A DNA stretch of 64,000 bases from Cymbomonas tetramitiformis (Eukaryota > Chlorophyta > Pyramimonadophyceae > Pyramimonadales > Pyramimonadaceae): contig LGRX02029370.1 in assembly GCA_001247695.2 (NCBI GenBank), positions 20,852-84,851 of the forward strand, written 5' to 3'. The translations under genes were made by a program, and so were the position numbers. Within the stretch, counting starts at the first letter, position 1. Every line of letters begins with the position of its first letter. Of this stretch, positions 10,501 through 19,231 are shown one piece after another. Under the pieces are notes generated by a model. It saw only the letters and a list, made by a program, of their open reading frames with translations. It had not been told where the DNA came from and ran no database searches.

Positions 10501-11066
10501 CAGTGGGGATGAGCTGCGGGTGGTGAGCTGGAGAAGCATTCAGACTCCAGCGTTGCCAGAGGGTCTTTCGGCAGGTCTGAGGTGGGGTCGATCACTCCTG
10601 CCTCCTTCAACCCCTCGCGAACGTCCTTGTCTTTGAAGTCGGGTCTTCTGGACAGGGCGTCTGGTACCAGCAGCAGCGCTCCCTTGATGTACTCCATTCT
10701 CGGGACTCCCACCTCCACCAGATCCATGTACCAGCGTGCCTGTCTGCGGCTAAGCTCTCTGCCAGGTTCCATCAGCCATTCAAGGGGGCGGTGATCACCC
10801 TGGATGCGGAAGTTGGTGAAGATGAGGTAATGCCGCCAGGTGACGGTGGTACAGTGGTGTAGAGCACCTAGCTCACGCTCGCCGGTGTGGTAATTCTGCT
10901 CGGCGGCTGAGAACTGGCGGCTCTCGTATGCTATCACGCGCAGCCCAAGACCATCTCCATTGTCTTGCATAAGTACTCCCCCAAGAGCGATGCCGCTAGC
11001 ATCCGTCTGCACCACGAAAGGCGCTGTGCCGTCTGCGGCACCCTTAATGTTGGGCAAGGCGAGCAC
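7422..11066 (-). CDS. pol: Pol polyprotein C-terminal half: RNase H, adenine-MTase-like, integrase, chromodomain, start of C5-MTase-like domain
   Basis: 1,214 codons, no internal stop. Residues about 1-145: RNase H (QTDASG, ERELGALH, GDHRPLEWL, VPDALSR). Residues 150-335: Pro-rich linker. Residues 338-484: domain resembling phage-type Dam N6-adenine methyltransferases (FDVDACCD, VWCNPPYNS, FVLPDHQSKLPAW). Residues 580-800: integrase with zinc ligands H588, H595, C625, C628 and catalytic D658, D720, E756 (35 residues between the last two). Residues 981-1030: chromodomain (VERILARRV...WKVRWTGYS). Residues 1119-1182: C5-MTase motif I (ILVLFSGTGSVEREF) running to WASPP, where the frame breaks. 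The first codon is GTG in the middle of the RT-RNase H junction, so this is not an independent start; it must be reached from the RT frame by a shift in the overlap 11044-11066. Confidence 0.93.
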   Translation of the reverse strand: MLALPNIKGAADGTAPFVVQTDASGIALGGVLMQDNGDGLGLRVIAYESRQFSAAEQNYHTGERELGALHHCTTVTWRHYLIFTNFRIQGDHRPLEWLMEPGRELSRRQARWYMDLVEVGVPRMEYIKGALLLVPDALSRRPDFKDKDVREGLKEAGVIDPTSDLPKDPLATLESECFSSSPPAAHPHWAQTVDCWLSAVETLSVAEQAMDMGETIALVNPKLYKGMKEDHLDFDMPDWPEADSAKPTEAPHQPPDRAPPQIRITRSMSRAGRASTTPAPPQLASPKTRTPSRADASEAPTEKVPVSSPPPQQAPQQSAPSPVLHPQKRQTPPEDSQNWRVRAEYSSKYAEKFGPFDVDACCDFGGRNRQADRFWTDCLSEKWRGLRVWCNPPYNSKHITVEAILNKYIAEWKADPENTSAIFVLPDHQSKLPAWRKLFRKANMQIVEVIPTHDEKGEPNQFFENPDGKAFDLRWPVLIVHAPPAKPQPARVRHPRTAPAVIRTGEAAAFRDATSQQSDSKFLRALKAEYTREGTLRSLREKVKAAPHQCLQDFRLVGEVVWRTAAGRYQLVLGEDSPLREVVIRHAHESLSSGHTGRDKTLERVLRRFYWRGAAEDVGTWVASCAVCQSVRPRGTYPDGLLNPHSIPNRPWQDVAVDFVTGLPVSERGNDAFVAFTCKLTKMVHVVPMNFGDSSAAVVARIYFDSVWRLHGAPMKIVSDRDPRFQDAFWQELMRLMGVKVARTTPYNPRSDGQAEHSNRVIEDMLGSFVDANVEDWDLFTTNVEFAINDSRSESTGFTPFELVFGFSPLSQLDLFLEAAQSTAGRRTGGVGTAHEVAVKFSSQLRDARQRLELAQQRQREQFDRRHGQREYAVGDLVWIEAKHLTEKVMDRSICRKLTKRWHGPVPVTERFFSDVQMTMPEADRGAPVAYRLRLPPHWRIHDVFAQHRLKPYTSGQDAFAARDHLAVPEEVVVDGQKEAHVERILARRVRSVRGKEVEEWKVRWTGYSKAHDQWRTRDKLERGGPLQQLREFEQARLHMEAQVRDEATRRREQRGRHSAQAGMTLAHLITNPCDELDQLEQMEDDIPLPWERQERVEDGSLALVTELLAIQAKTTRTPRILVLFSGTGSVEREFLNCFPSASVVTLDSGHIWQPTHVCDILQWDYRQYPPGFFDVIWASPPAGSTVKRAPLVDPLTFPRLTKSYDEHCRSLTT
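7977..8126 (-). other. Chromodomain at the integrase C-terminus
   Basis: HVERILARRVRSVRGKEVEE followed by WKVRWTGYSKAHDQWRTRDK has the aromatic and beta-strand pattern of chromoviral chromodomains, which target integration by reading histone methyl marks (family knowledge). It lies between the integrase tail and the C5-MTase-like domain instead of ending the protein. Confidence 0.85.
9615..10055 (-). other. Dam-like (N6-adenine) methyltransferase module inside the gypsy polyprotein
   Basis: About 147 residues between RNase H and integrase. FGPFDVDACCD corresponds to the acidic S-adenosylmethionine-side motif of the phage Dam family. VWCNPPYNS carries the N/D-PP-Y/F catalytic tetrad of amino-methyltransferases at 9885-9896. 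AIFVLPDHQS, then PAWRKLF, then EVIPTHDE and RWPVLIV follow the order of that family. Proline-rich linkers on both sides suggest a cassette inserted as a unit. Family placement rests on motif recognition; a profile search against Dam (PF05869) would decide it. Specificity and activity are unknown. Confidence 0.8.
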
Positions 11067-12924
11067 TGGCGCTGATGGTGAGGGCCTTCTTCAGCTCCTC
11101 GAAGGCCCACTGCTGCATGGGACCCCACTCCCAGGGTACGTCCGACTTGGTCAACCGGGTGAGGGGCTGAGCGATCTCGGAGAAGCAGTGGATGAACCTG
11201 CGGTAATACCCCGCTAGGCCCAAGAACTGCCTGACGTGGGTAACCGTCTCCAGCTCGGGCCAGTCCCTCACTGCAGCCACCTTGTCGTGTTGGGGTCTGC
11301 AGCCATCTGCGGAGATACAGTGGCCAAGGAACCGCAAGGATTTCTTCAACAGTTGGCACTTGGACCTCTTGAGGAAGACGCCCTTCTCCCTGCATGTCAG
11401 GAGCAGTTGCTTGACGTGCTCGTAGTGCTCTGCAGCGGTGTTGCTGAAGACGACCACGTCATCGATGAAGATCCGGACAAATGGGAGATGGCCCAAGGCC
11501 CGCTGCATCCGTCGCTGGTACTGAGATGGTGAATTCTGCAGCCCCTGCGGCATGACCAACCACTCATATGACCCCATCTGGGTGGTGAAGGCGGTCTTCT
11601 CGACATCTCCTGGTGCCATCGGCACTTGCCAGAAGCCATCCACCGCGTCGAACGAAGAGAAGAACTTCGCACCCTGCATCTCGTCGAACATCATCTGGAT
11701 GTCTGGGAGAGGATACTTGTCCTTAACTGTCTGGCGGTTGAGGAGCCGGTAATCGATCACCAGTCGCAGCTCCTTGGGGTTCCCGGGTTTAGGGACCATC
11801 AAACAGGGAGCTGCATAAGGACTGGAAGAGGGTCGGATGTAGCCCTTGGACATCAGAGTCTCCACGCGTTCTCGAAGTTGGCGGAGTTCCTCTGCGGACT
11901 TCTTGTAGATGCGCTGGCAGGGAGGTCCCTTCTTGCTCAGCTCAGGGTCCAGGTTAATGTTGGCTTCATCTTGGGGGTCATGTCTGAGTCCATCGATGTT
12001 CGGTAGAGCAGTCGTCATCTCCTTCTTGTACTCCTCACCCCAGAAGTCCTGAAACTTGAGGGTCCACTCAGGGCTCACTTCTGCATCTTCAGTATCCGCA
12101 GCGGGTTCGGCGTTCTCAGAGTCGATAGCCGTGGCTGCAAAGGCAGAAGCAGTATCGTCGGGGGACTTCTCGGCCACCATGAGCCAGGCGGGCTGTATCT
12201 CCGGGTCGTCATTGCCGCGTAGCTTCTGCGTCTCCGCGTACACCAGGTACTTCTTCAGCTGGGCAGGGGTTAGGAACACCTCATCCACCAATCCCGCGCA
12301 GGCCGTGCCCTTCGGAGACCTGTCCCCAGATGCTTTCCCAGGAGAACAGCCTGTGATGGTGACGCGATCCCCAATCTTGCCACTGCGGGACTTCCTGAGG
12401 AAGGAGACGGAGCCATTCCCTTCATAGCCCAGAGTGACAGGAGAGTGACTGCGCAGCCACCTTCCGCCGAGGATAACATCCACCTGTATGCCCAGTGGTA
12501 GGATCCGGAGGGCAAGGGCGTTCTCCGTATAGGTGCCCGTGGTGGTGTGCGTGTTAAACTTGGCGTACGCGGTGGCGCCAGTGATCTTCACAGATCCATC
12601 CGCCAGGGTGACTCGCATCTCGGAGCCGGCTCGTGTTGTGAGGCCACATCGCTTAGCGCTCTGCTCCGAGATGAAGTTGTCAGAGGCCCCCGAGTCAATC
12701 AGCACCTTGACCGTGTGCCCTCTGAGGGTTGCGTAGAATACCAGCAGTAGCGGTCCTTCTTCGTCATGTGCCGCTGCAAGGGTACCCTCGATGTCGGTCT
12801 TCCACTGAACTCCCCCATCTGTGCGTATGCTTTTGCACTTGAGGTTGGGGAGGAGGTTGTCCGAGGCCTCGCGGCATTCTTCCAACGTTTGCCTACACGC
12901 GGCGTAGAACTCCTCATCCAGCAA
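11044..12924 (-). CDS. pol: Pol polyprotein N-terminal half: aspartic protease and reverse transcriptase
   Basis: 626 codons. The protease active site is LIDSGASDNFIS (residues 75-86), with the second-half motif DVILGGRWL. The reverse transcriptase runs from about residue 335 to the end: GYIRPSSSPYAAPCLMVPKP, LRLVIDYRLLNRQT, YPLPDIQMMFDEMQ, FSSFDAVDGFWQVPM and catalytic RIFIDDVVVFS (FIDD for the usual YxDD). It ends in the RT connection region just before RNase H, where the frame changes. The reading frame is open upstream of the ATG at 12924, overlapping the end of the preceding ORF, so a frameshift fusion with that ORF is possible. The RT sequence is clearly Ty3/gypsy. Confidence 0.95.
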   Translation of the reverse strand: MLDEEFYAACRQTLEECREASDNLLPNLKCKSIRTDGGVQWKTDIEGTLAAAHDEEGPLLLVFYATLRGHTVKVLIDSGASDNFISEQSAKRCGLTTRAGSEMRVTLADGSVKITGATAYAKFNTHTTTGTYTENALALRILPLGIQVDVILGGRWLRSHSPVTLGYEGNGSVSFLRKSRSGKIGDRVTITGCSPGKASGDRSPKGTACAGLVDEVFLTPAQLKKYLVYAETQKLRGNDDPEIQPAWLMVAEKSPDDTASAFAATAIDSENAEPAADTEDAEVSPEWTLKFQDFWGEEYKKEMTTALPNIDGLRHDPQDEANINLDPELSKKGPPCQRIYKKSAEELRQLRERVETLMSKGYIRPSSSPYAAPCLMVPKPGNPKELRLVIDYRLLNRQTVKDKYPLPDIQMMFDEMQGAKFFSSFDAVDGFWQVPMAPGDVEKTAFTTQMGSYEWLVMPQGLQNSPSQYQRRMQRALGHLPFVRIFIDDVVVFSNTAAEHYEHVKQLLLTCREKGVFLKRSKCQLLKKSLRFLGHCISADGCRPQHDKVAAVRDWPELETVTHVRQFLGLAGYYRRFIHCFSEIAQPLTRLTKSDVPWEWGPMQQWAFEELKKALTISASARLAQH

Positions 12925-12971
12925 ATCAACATCTTCAGTCGGATGACTGACGAGGTTGTCTGCACTCGCCG

Positions 12972-14624
12972 TCAGCAGGGTGCCCGCTGAGGTGCATTCG
13001 CTCGAGGTGGGCTGACATGAGTGGTGTCGCTGGTGGTAGGGCTCACATGGGTGGTGTCACTGGTAGTAGGGCTCACATGTGTAGTGCCACTGGTGGTAGG
13101 GCTAACATGGGTAGTGCCGCTTACTGTGGGGCTCACGTGGGTAGTGCCGCTTGTTGTGGGGCTCACATGGGTAGCGACACTATTGGTGAGACTGCCATGG
13201 GTGAGAGGATCCTCGTCATGCTGAGGGCTGCCAGCAGGGGAGTTGTGGGCGAGCTGGTGGGAGCTCTGGTGGTCAGTTCTCGTCTGAGGGGTCCCAGCTG
13301 CTGCCATCTGCTGGGTGAAGCAGAGCGAGTTGACCGAGGACTCCTCTTCCATCACCTCAGGGTCTTCAGCGATGGGGTGGCTGTCGAGACAGGGTGGCGC
13401 TTCATCCGCTTCATGCGTTTTGACGGTGGTCATCTGCTGGGTGAAGCAAAGCGAACTGGGTGCGGAGGTCTCCTCCGCCTCTGAGCAGTAGGATGAACCT
13501 TCGGGGTTTCCTCCCGGAGTGGCCGGCGCGTTATCATGGTGCGAAGATGTAGTCTCTGTTGTGGGCTCGGCCAGCGAGGATGATGGAGGGGATGCTCCCA
13601 AGGGGCTGGGACCCAGCTTCCTCATCTTGTACCGGTGTACTGCGTGCAGACTGCACCAGGCGCCAGGTAGACCCACATCTCCCGCTGTCCCAGGTATCGT
13701 GCCCACTTCAGTGTCCAGGGTGCAGAGGGATGTCGAAGACCTCGCTGCTGCCCTTCGTGCGCCCTCCTTTTCCCACAGCCTGCTACCTGGGGAAGAGTCT
13801 GGACTCGAAGTGGCGATTGCCTTTTGCTGCTCGGCAGGCGACAGCTCTCTCCAAGCCGCGTAGAGGTCGTGGGAGCTAGTGTTAGAGGATTCGGGGACTT
13901 GCTGGCGACCGTCGTGTGAAAGGAGGTGCCACAATGCTATGCGCTGATGGCCTTCCTTGCGATCTTGAGGTTCGCGGGCAATGCGTATCCTCTCTGCCAG
14001 CTGGTTGGCGCGGTTCACGCGCTCCTTTGGCGATCGACTCCCAGAGTGTACGCGGCTGCGGACGCGCTCCGACATCTTATCCACCAGGTCCTTGGCAGCC
14101 TCTGGGGACTTGCGCAGAGCTCTGCGGACCTTCTGCATGGCGACTTCGAGGGGGAGGGAGTACAGATCTCTCTTCCAGTGCCACGCAGTTAGCCTTTTCC
14201 GTGGGTCTGCGAGGTTGGACTGATAGATGGGCAGCGGTAGGACAACACGCGGTCGGGGGCGAAGGTCGCGGGGCTCTCCGCGGTTGTTGCCCATAATGGG
14301 GGGTCTGTGCCGGGGAACTCGCCGTCCCCTCCGACCCTCAATCCTCGCTTGTGTATAAGCGGGGCCGTCATCAAGAGGTAGCGACGGCTCATCGAAGGGG
14401 GTGCTTCCTGCGAGAGGGTGGCTGGACAAGTCATCCCTCGGCGGCGATGGGGCACCAGCTGAGCGGTAGGTGCGTCGCAAGCGGGTCCCAGAGGTGAAGG
14501 CCACACTCTTGGGGTGGGGACGTTGGCCCCAAGGGTCTCTGCGTCCTCGGGCGCGTCGGGGTTCCACTGGTTCTGACCGCTTCTCCAGGGCGGAGAGGGT
14601 CTGATCATCAGGGCAAGACCTCAC
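12972..14624 (-). CDS. Pro/Ser/Thr-rich ORF between Gag and protease (function unknown)
   Basis: 550 codons with no domain I recognise. The N-terminal third is Arg/Pro-rich (for example PRARGRRDPWGQR). The middle is charged (EVAMQKVRRALRKSPEAAKD). The C-terminal third is Ser/Thr/Pro-rich with two copies of SLCFTQQM and a tandem decapeptide HVSPTTSGTT. It lies between the zinc-knuckle end of Gag (stop 14664) and the protease frame, so it may be translated as a Gag extension by frameshifting or be a separate accessory protein. Its ATG is not supported by a clear context. Confidence 0.55.
   Translation of the reverse strand: MRSCPDDQTLSALEKRSEPVEPRRARGRRDPWGQRPHPKSVAFTSGTRLRRTYRSAGAPSPPRDDLSSHPLAGSTPFDEPSLPLDDGPAYTQARIEGRRGRRVPRHRPPIMGNNRGEPRDLRPRPRVVLPLPIYQSNLADPRKRLTAWHWKRDLYSLPLEVAMQKVRRALRKSPEAAKDLVDKMSERVRSRVHSGSRSPKERVNRANQLAERIRIAREPQDRKEGHQRIALWHLLSHDGRQQVPESSNTSSHDLYAAWRELSPAEQQKAIATSSPDSSPGSRLWEKEGARRAAARSSTSLCTLDTEVGTIPGTAGDVGLPGAWCSLHAVHRYKMRKLGPSPLGASPPSSSLAEPTTETTSSHHDNAPATPGGNPEGSSYCSEAEETSAPSSLCFTQQMTTVKTHEADEAPPCLDSHPIAEDPEVMEEESSVNSLCFTQQMAAAGTPQTRTDHQSSHQLAHNSPAGSPQHDEDPLTHGSLTNSVATHVSPTTSGTTHVSPTVSGTTHVSPTTSGTTHVSPTTSDTTHVSPTTSDTTHVSPPRANAPQRAPC
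13005..13200 (-). repeat. 30-bp tandem repeat encoding HVSPTTSGTT-type decapeptides
   Basis: About six in-frame copies at the C-terminal end of the Pro/Ser-rich ORF. The period is a multiple of three and copies differ mostly by conservative changes (SGTT/SDTT/SVAT), which fits a translated repeat. Confidence 0.85.
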
Positions 14625-14663
14625 TTCCCCGAAGGGCAGGGTCTGGGGCTGGCCGCCGGCCAG

Positions 14664-17575
14664 TCATTCATCGCTCTCCACCGGGGGAAGGCCGTCACCC
14701 TCCACAAGCTCGATGCCCGCAAGGGCCGCCAGGGTCTGATAGCTCTGCTCGTCCTCACAGGTAGCGAGAGCCAGGACCTCCTCGGAGAACTCTTCTGGGC
14801 CGCCATCCACCGAGGAGATGTCCTCCTGCTGCTCGATGGCCCAAACGACGGCGGCTACAAACCCAGGGGAGTTCGCCAGTCGAGCGGGTGCATTGGCCCT
14901 CCACTCCTTGAGTTTAGCCTCGTCCGTACAGTTACGGACGATGTGCTCCTCAGAGCCGCAGGCGAAGCACCGGCGGACTTTCGGAGCGTCAGGGCGGGAG
15001 AGGCCAGGTGGTGGTGGCAAAGGAGTCACTGCCGCGGCGACGGTGGTGGCAGGCCCGTTCTCCAGCATGGCAAGAGCTGGGCGGCTCGAAGAGGGGGTAC
15101 GCCTGTAGAAGGGGGTGCGAGGTGGTGGGTTAGCGAAGGAAACAGCACGGGGAGGACGGTCTTGAGAGCGCCTCTGAGCCGCCTCCGTGTCAATGTCACT
15201 CTCCACCTCCTCAGCAACTTCCCGAATCTTCAATAAGGCGTTGTGGGTGCCTGGGATGTCGTCAGCGACGGCCTTCCTCTCCCACTCTTCTGGTTTGGAG
15301 ACATCCAAGTGGATGGCTCTCAGGCGCCGCATCACCTTGGGTGCATATTTCAGCCCCCGGCGGTACGTAGAGAGCATCGACAAGTTGGTCATCTCCACGC
15401 AATTTGGGACTCTGCTGGCCAAGAAGTTGACGGAGGCCATGCGGGTCTCCAGTCGCGAGAAATACTCCGCCGCGGTCTCGTTCACCGCCTGCTTCAGGGC
15501 AATGGCCTCGCCGTGTGCGTTCTCCAGGTAGGCCTGCGTCAGAGAGCACACCGCCAGATCGCTGAAGAACACGTCCAGGTCCCCGTAGCGTTGGTGCCAA
15601 GCTTGCTCGGACCCAAAGGTCCCTGCCGCGCGCTCCAAGAACTTTCTCTGCTGGTCTTGAAGAGTGTACTCCTTGAAGCTCCAAAGAAGGCTTGACACAC
15701 TCGCCTGGTACTCTGATACTGATGGCGTACAACTGGGAGTGGTCTGTGCTTCGATCACGATGGCCTCCTGGAATACCTTCCGCACCATGTGGGAGTAGTG
15801 CTCCAACTGCGTCAGGAGGCCCTCCTTGTCGGCCGATTTTGTGTCGGACGCGGAGCGGGGAAACCTGGTGACGCTCTTGACCAGCTTTAGCACCATCTCT
15901 TTGGTCTTGTGCTCCAGGCGGACCTCGTCTGGAGATGCTCGCAGGTTAGTGCCCTGCGGCAGACGGACGATGCCTGGAACAAAGGGGGTGGCACTGGGAG
16001 AGAGCACGGGGTTTGCAGCGGCGGCAGAGTGAACGGGGTTCACGGTAGCGGCAGAGTGAACGGGGTTTGCGGCGGCGGAATGGGGAAAACGGGCAGGAGG
16101 TGATGGTCCCGGGGCATGCGCGGGCGGAGGCGCAGGCGCGGGATTTGTGGGGACTGCGGTCGGAGTGGGCGGTAATGTAGGGGCTGATGGTGGTGCGGGG
16201 AGTGGAAGAGGTGTATGGAAGGGCAGGGATGTGGATGGTTGTGCGGCCACCACGCTCATGCTCCGGTACCAATCGGAGTTGCTGACCTCCGACCACGCGG
16301 CGAGCCCGTCCTGATCGAAGTTCTGCATCTCCGACTCCCGCGCAGTAGCAGGGATCCACTCCCACACTGGCTGCCCCATGCTGGTAGACCGCACATTGGC
16401 CGCGGCCGGGTCCCCCATTGCCATATCCATGACCTCGCGGTCGACCATGAGGACCCAGGTCTCCACACGAGGGTTGGTAAGGGGTAGGGGTGCATGGTGT
16501 AGCCGGCCCCCCATGCGCGCATATGCAGTCAGCGGCGCTCCCAGCAGGGGCATGATCCTGAACAAGATGGCGTCGCCCTGCACCCCAGCCCGGCGGCGTT
16601 CGTCCCATGGTAGGGAGACGGTTGCCGCGCCTCGCACCCCAGCTGACTGATGCACCCACAATGACCCACCATCGTGGGTGACGAAGAGGGCTCTGACCTC
16701 TGGGTATTGAGGGTAGGAGGGCTCTGGTGCGGGATCGTCAGGGGGATCCTGAGGTGGATCACCAGGGGGGCCTGGTGGCGAGTCGCTTGGACTGGAGTCT
16801 CTGGGCTCTGAGTCGGGGTTGCCACCGCCGTGCACCACCGTCTCCATCGACTGCCGCCGGCGGGCCACCATCATGTTATGGGGATTTGGCCGGCCCTGAG
16901 TGGGAGGTTCGGCGGGAGCGGTCTCAGCGGCGGTCTGAGGCACTGGAGGGGTTACGCTGGCGGCGGCGTCTGCCTCGTGTAGATGGTCCGCCGTCAGGCC
17001 CTGTGCGCTGCCCTGAGGGTCGCCTGGTGGGGAGACTCCTGCCGACGTCGTCGCACCAGGCAGCGCGAGTCCTCTTGAGAGCACCGCGGAGATGTCCAGG
17101 GCCTGTACTGCCGCTAGGACTTCTCTGCGAATGTGTTCACTTCGGCTGCTCGCGTCCGAGTCAGAGCCGGACCTGTGGGCGGCCCTCCGCCTGCGCTCAG
17201 CTCGTGCCTGCGTGCTTCGGCTGCCTCTGGTCCCCGTGCTGGTGCGGCTGATGTCCGTGCCAGAGTCGGGGTCAGAGTGATCAGGTGCGTGGCTTGGACC
17301 TGGGAGATGCTTGCCGTGTGTCGCAGGGCCCGAAGATGCCCTTCGGGAACGCCGACGCCGGCGAGTCTCTGAGGTTGTCGCCACCGCGGGAAGGTGACGC
17401 ACCAAGAGCTGGGTACCGCCCAAGACGTTCTGCTGAACCCTGCTGTCAAGGGGTACCTGCAGAGGGTCCGGCAGGGCCGCGGCGCCGATGCTGATGAAGT
17501 GCTGCAGCGATGAGGGATCCGCGCCTGAGTCATGAAGCACGGAGGTGGCTGGCGCCAGCTGATGGGGCTGCTGTG

Positions 17576-17607
<32 letters not shown>

Positions 17608-18089
17608 TGCTGTAACTGCTGCTGCATCGGTTCCAGTGGCTGCTGCTGAAGCCACTGCTGTTGCTGCTGCTGGTACGCGAGCCACTGCTGCTGCTGCTGT
17701 AGCTGTTGTTGGAACGGTGTGGGATATGCGCCCACGGGGTGATGGGTTCCCAGTGTGAACGGCACTGGTGATACTCCCCCAGCGAGGGGCGCTGATTGGG
17801 GCAATACCCAATTGACGCCGTTCCATACAGCCTGTGCGGGGGTGCCATCCGGCATAGTATAAGGGCGGGGCACCGCTGTGTAGGGCATGGTGGTGCCTGG
17901 GTGTGGAATGGGGTGAGCGGAAGCATATGTGGTGGGCGATGGGAAGGTTATGGGAGAGAACAGAGTGTGGTGTAGCTGCTCTGCGCTGACACTCATGCTG
18001 GGAAATGCCTCTGATGTCTGCTGTGACATCCTGATTGCTGAGCTGGTTGAGATCAAGGACTGGGTGTGGCAATAGCCACAGGTGAGCAA
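14664..18089 (-). CDS. gag: Gag-like polyprotein with CCHC zinc knuckle
   Basis: 1,141 codons, unusually long for Ty3 Gag. It has a Gln-rich N-terminus (poly-CAG/CTG at 17565-17720), a long Pro/Ser-rich middle, and then a helical Gag-like region (WSFKEYTLQDQQRKFLERAA, AVNETAAEYFSRLETRM). The CCHC knuckle CFACGSEEHIVRNC sits at about residues 1036-1049. The C-terminal tail is acidic and ends at 14664. The likely start is the first ATG (18089) or MSQQTSEAF 20 residues on. It should form the particle and bind RNA. It lies directly downstream of the 1.1-kb leader. Confidence 0.88.
17565..17720 (-). repeat. Trinucleotide (CAG/CTG) poly-glutamine tract in gag
   Basis: GCTGCTGCTGCTG runs on the + strand encode interrupted Gln tracts (WLAYQQQQQQW, LQQQQQQQQQ) on the minus strand. 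Such tracts vary in length between copies. Confidence 0.9.
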
Positions 18090-19231
18090 AGTGGTGAGTG
18101 CTCGCCTTTTTTATTTAATTAGTCTCGTCCTCTTCGATGTCGCTCGCTGGAGGCGAAGGGGCGGGACTTCCAGGTGGTGATGGGGGAACCCAATCAGCGC
18201 CAAGGAGGACCCAAGGGGGGGCGTCGATCACTTGTATTGCCTGGAGATGCCACACGTGGTCGTAATGTGCTGGTGGGATAGCCAGCGTGACTATATCCAG
18301 GCGCTCAGTTCTCCTCCTCGTCGTCAGAGGAAGAGGGGGAAGGAGGACCGCTCCAAGGACCGCTCTGCCAGAAGGCGCCTGCTGGTGGGTAGGTGGGGTC
18401 TGGAGGGAATACCCACTTGATGGGTCCTTGTTTCCACCACGCTCTTCTGTATTCTTCTGGCGAAGGGGGTACTGCCATGCACCGGCGAACTCAAAATTTC
18501 GCCAGGGCTCCGCGACACAGATTTCAAGTGCCTATGTATGCAGGCAGGGGTCAAGGAACTGCAACCAGAAAGCTCAGCAAGGTCCCAGAAGGTAACCGGA
18601 CTTCGTACACTCCCAAAATATCCCAGCCAGAGGGTAAACCAGAGGTGTCCAGAAACTGTCCAGAAACTGTCCAGAAGCCACTAAAAGAGCTGTTTTGAGG
18701 GGCTTTCCCAGCTGCTGGTGGCCGTGAGGGCGGTATTGGGGGGTTCTAGGGTGTTCTATGGGGTCTGGGGAAGGAGTTTTTGGTGGTGGGGGCTACTGTG
18801 GAAGGTTTCGGGGTAGGCTGAAAACGGGCTAACACGGCTATTTTGGGCTGTTTTTGGCTGTTTTTCGCCTTTTTAAGGCTCTAGAAAGTGGGCTATGAGG
18901 TTTTCCTGGCTACTATAAACCGGGGAAACCCTTTAGGGTGCTCCCTGACGGTTGTTTGTAGCCTGGGGCAGACTTGGAAGTTAAGATCGGAAAACGAATG
19001 CTGACTTTTTTGAGCCTGGTTGGGCCCCCAGTGTTAAGGGGCGAAAATATGAAGTTTTGGAGATGTTTTCCAAAGGATACGGCCGTTGTATACGAAAAAA
19101 ATGTACTTACGGAGGCTAAAATTGCGCCCAGATAGCCGGAAGTGCAGCTCTCCCCCTGTATTACAACGGAAGTTACAAAAGGCCCGTGGGCGAGTTGCGC
19201 AGAGGCGAAATCGCAGCACGCTGATACCAAA
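18090..19231 (-). other. 5' leader of the gypsy element
   Basis: 1.1 kb between the 5' LTR/PBS and gag with no conserved protein. It is moderately GC-rich. Such leaders usually hold packaging signals; none can be assigned here. Confidence 0.6.
19219..19229 (-). promoter_or_regulatory. Primer-binding site for initiator-Met tRNA
   Basis: Two bases inside the 5' LTR end, the minus strand reads TGGTATCAGCG. TGGTATCAG is the exact complement of the plant-type tRNA-iMet 3' end (CTGATACCA). This fixes the orientation of the element. Confidence 0.85.

Noticed and set aside
17092..17926. 270-codon minus ORF and several + ORFs over the gag region
   Set aside because: Shadow frames of the GC-rich, Pro/Ser/Gln-rich gag gene.
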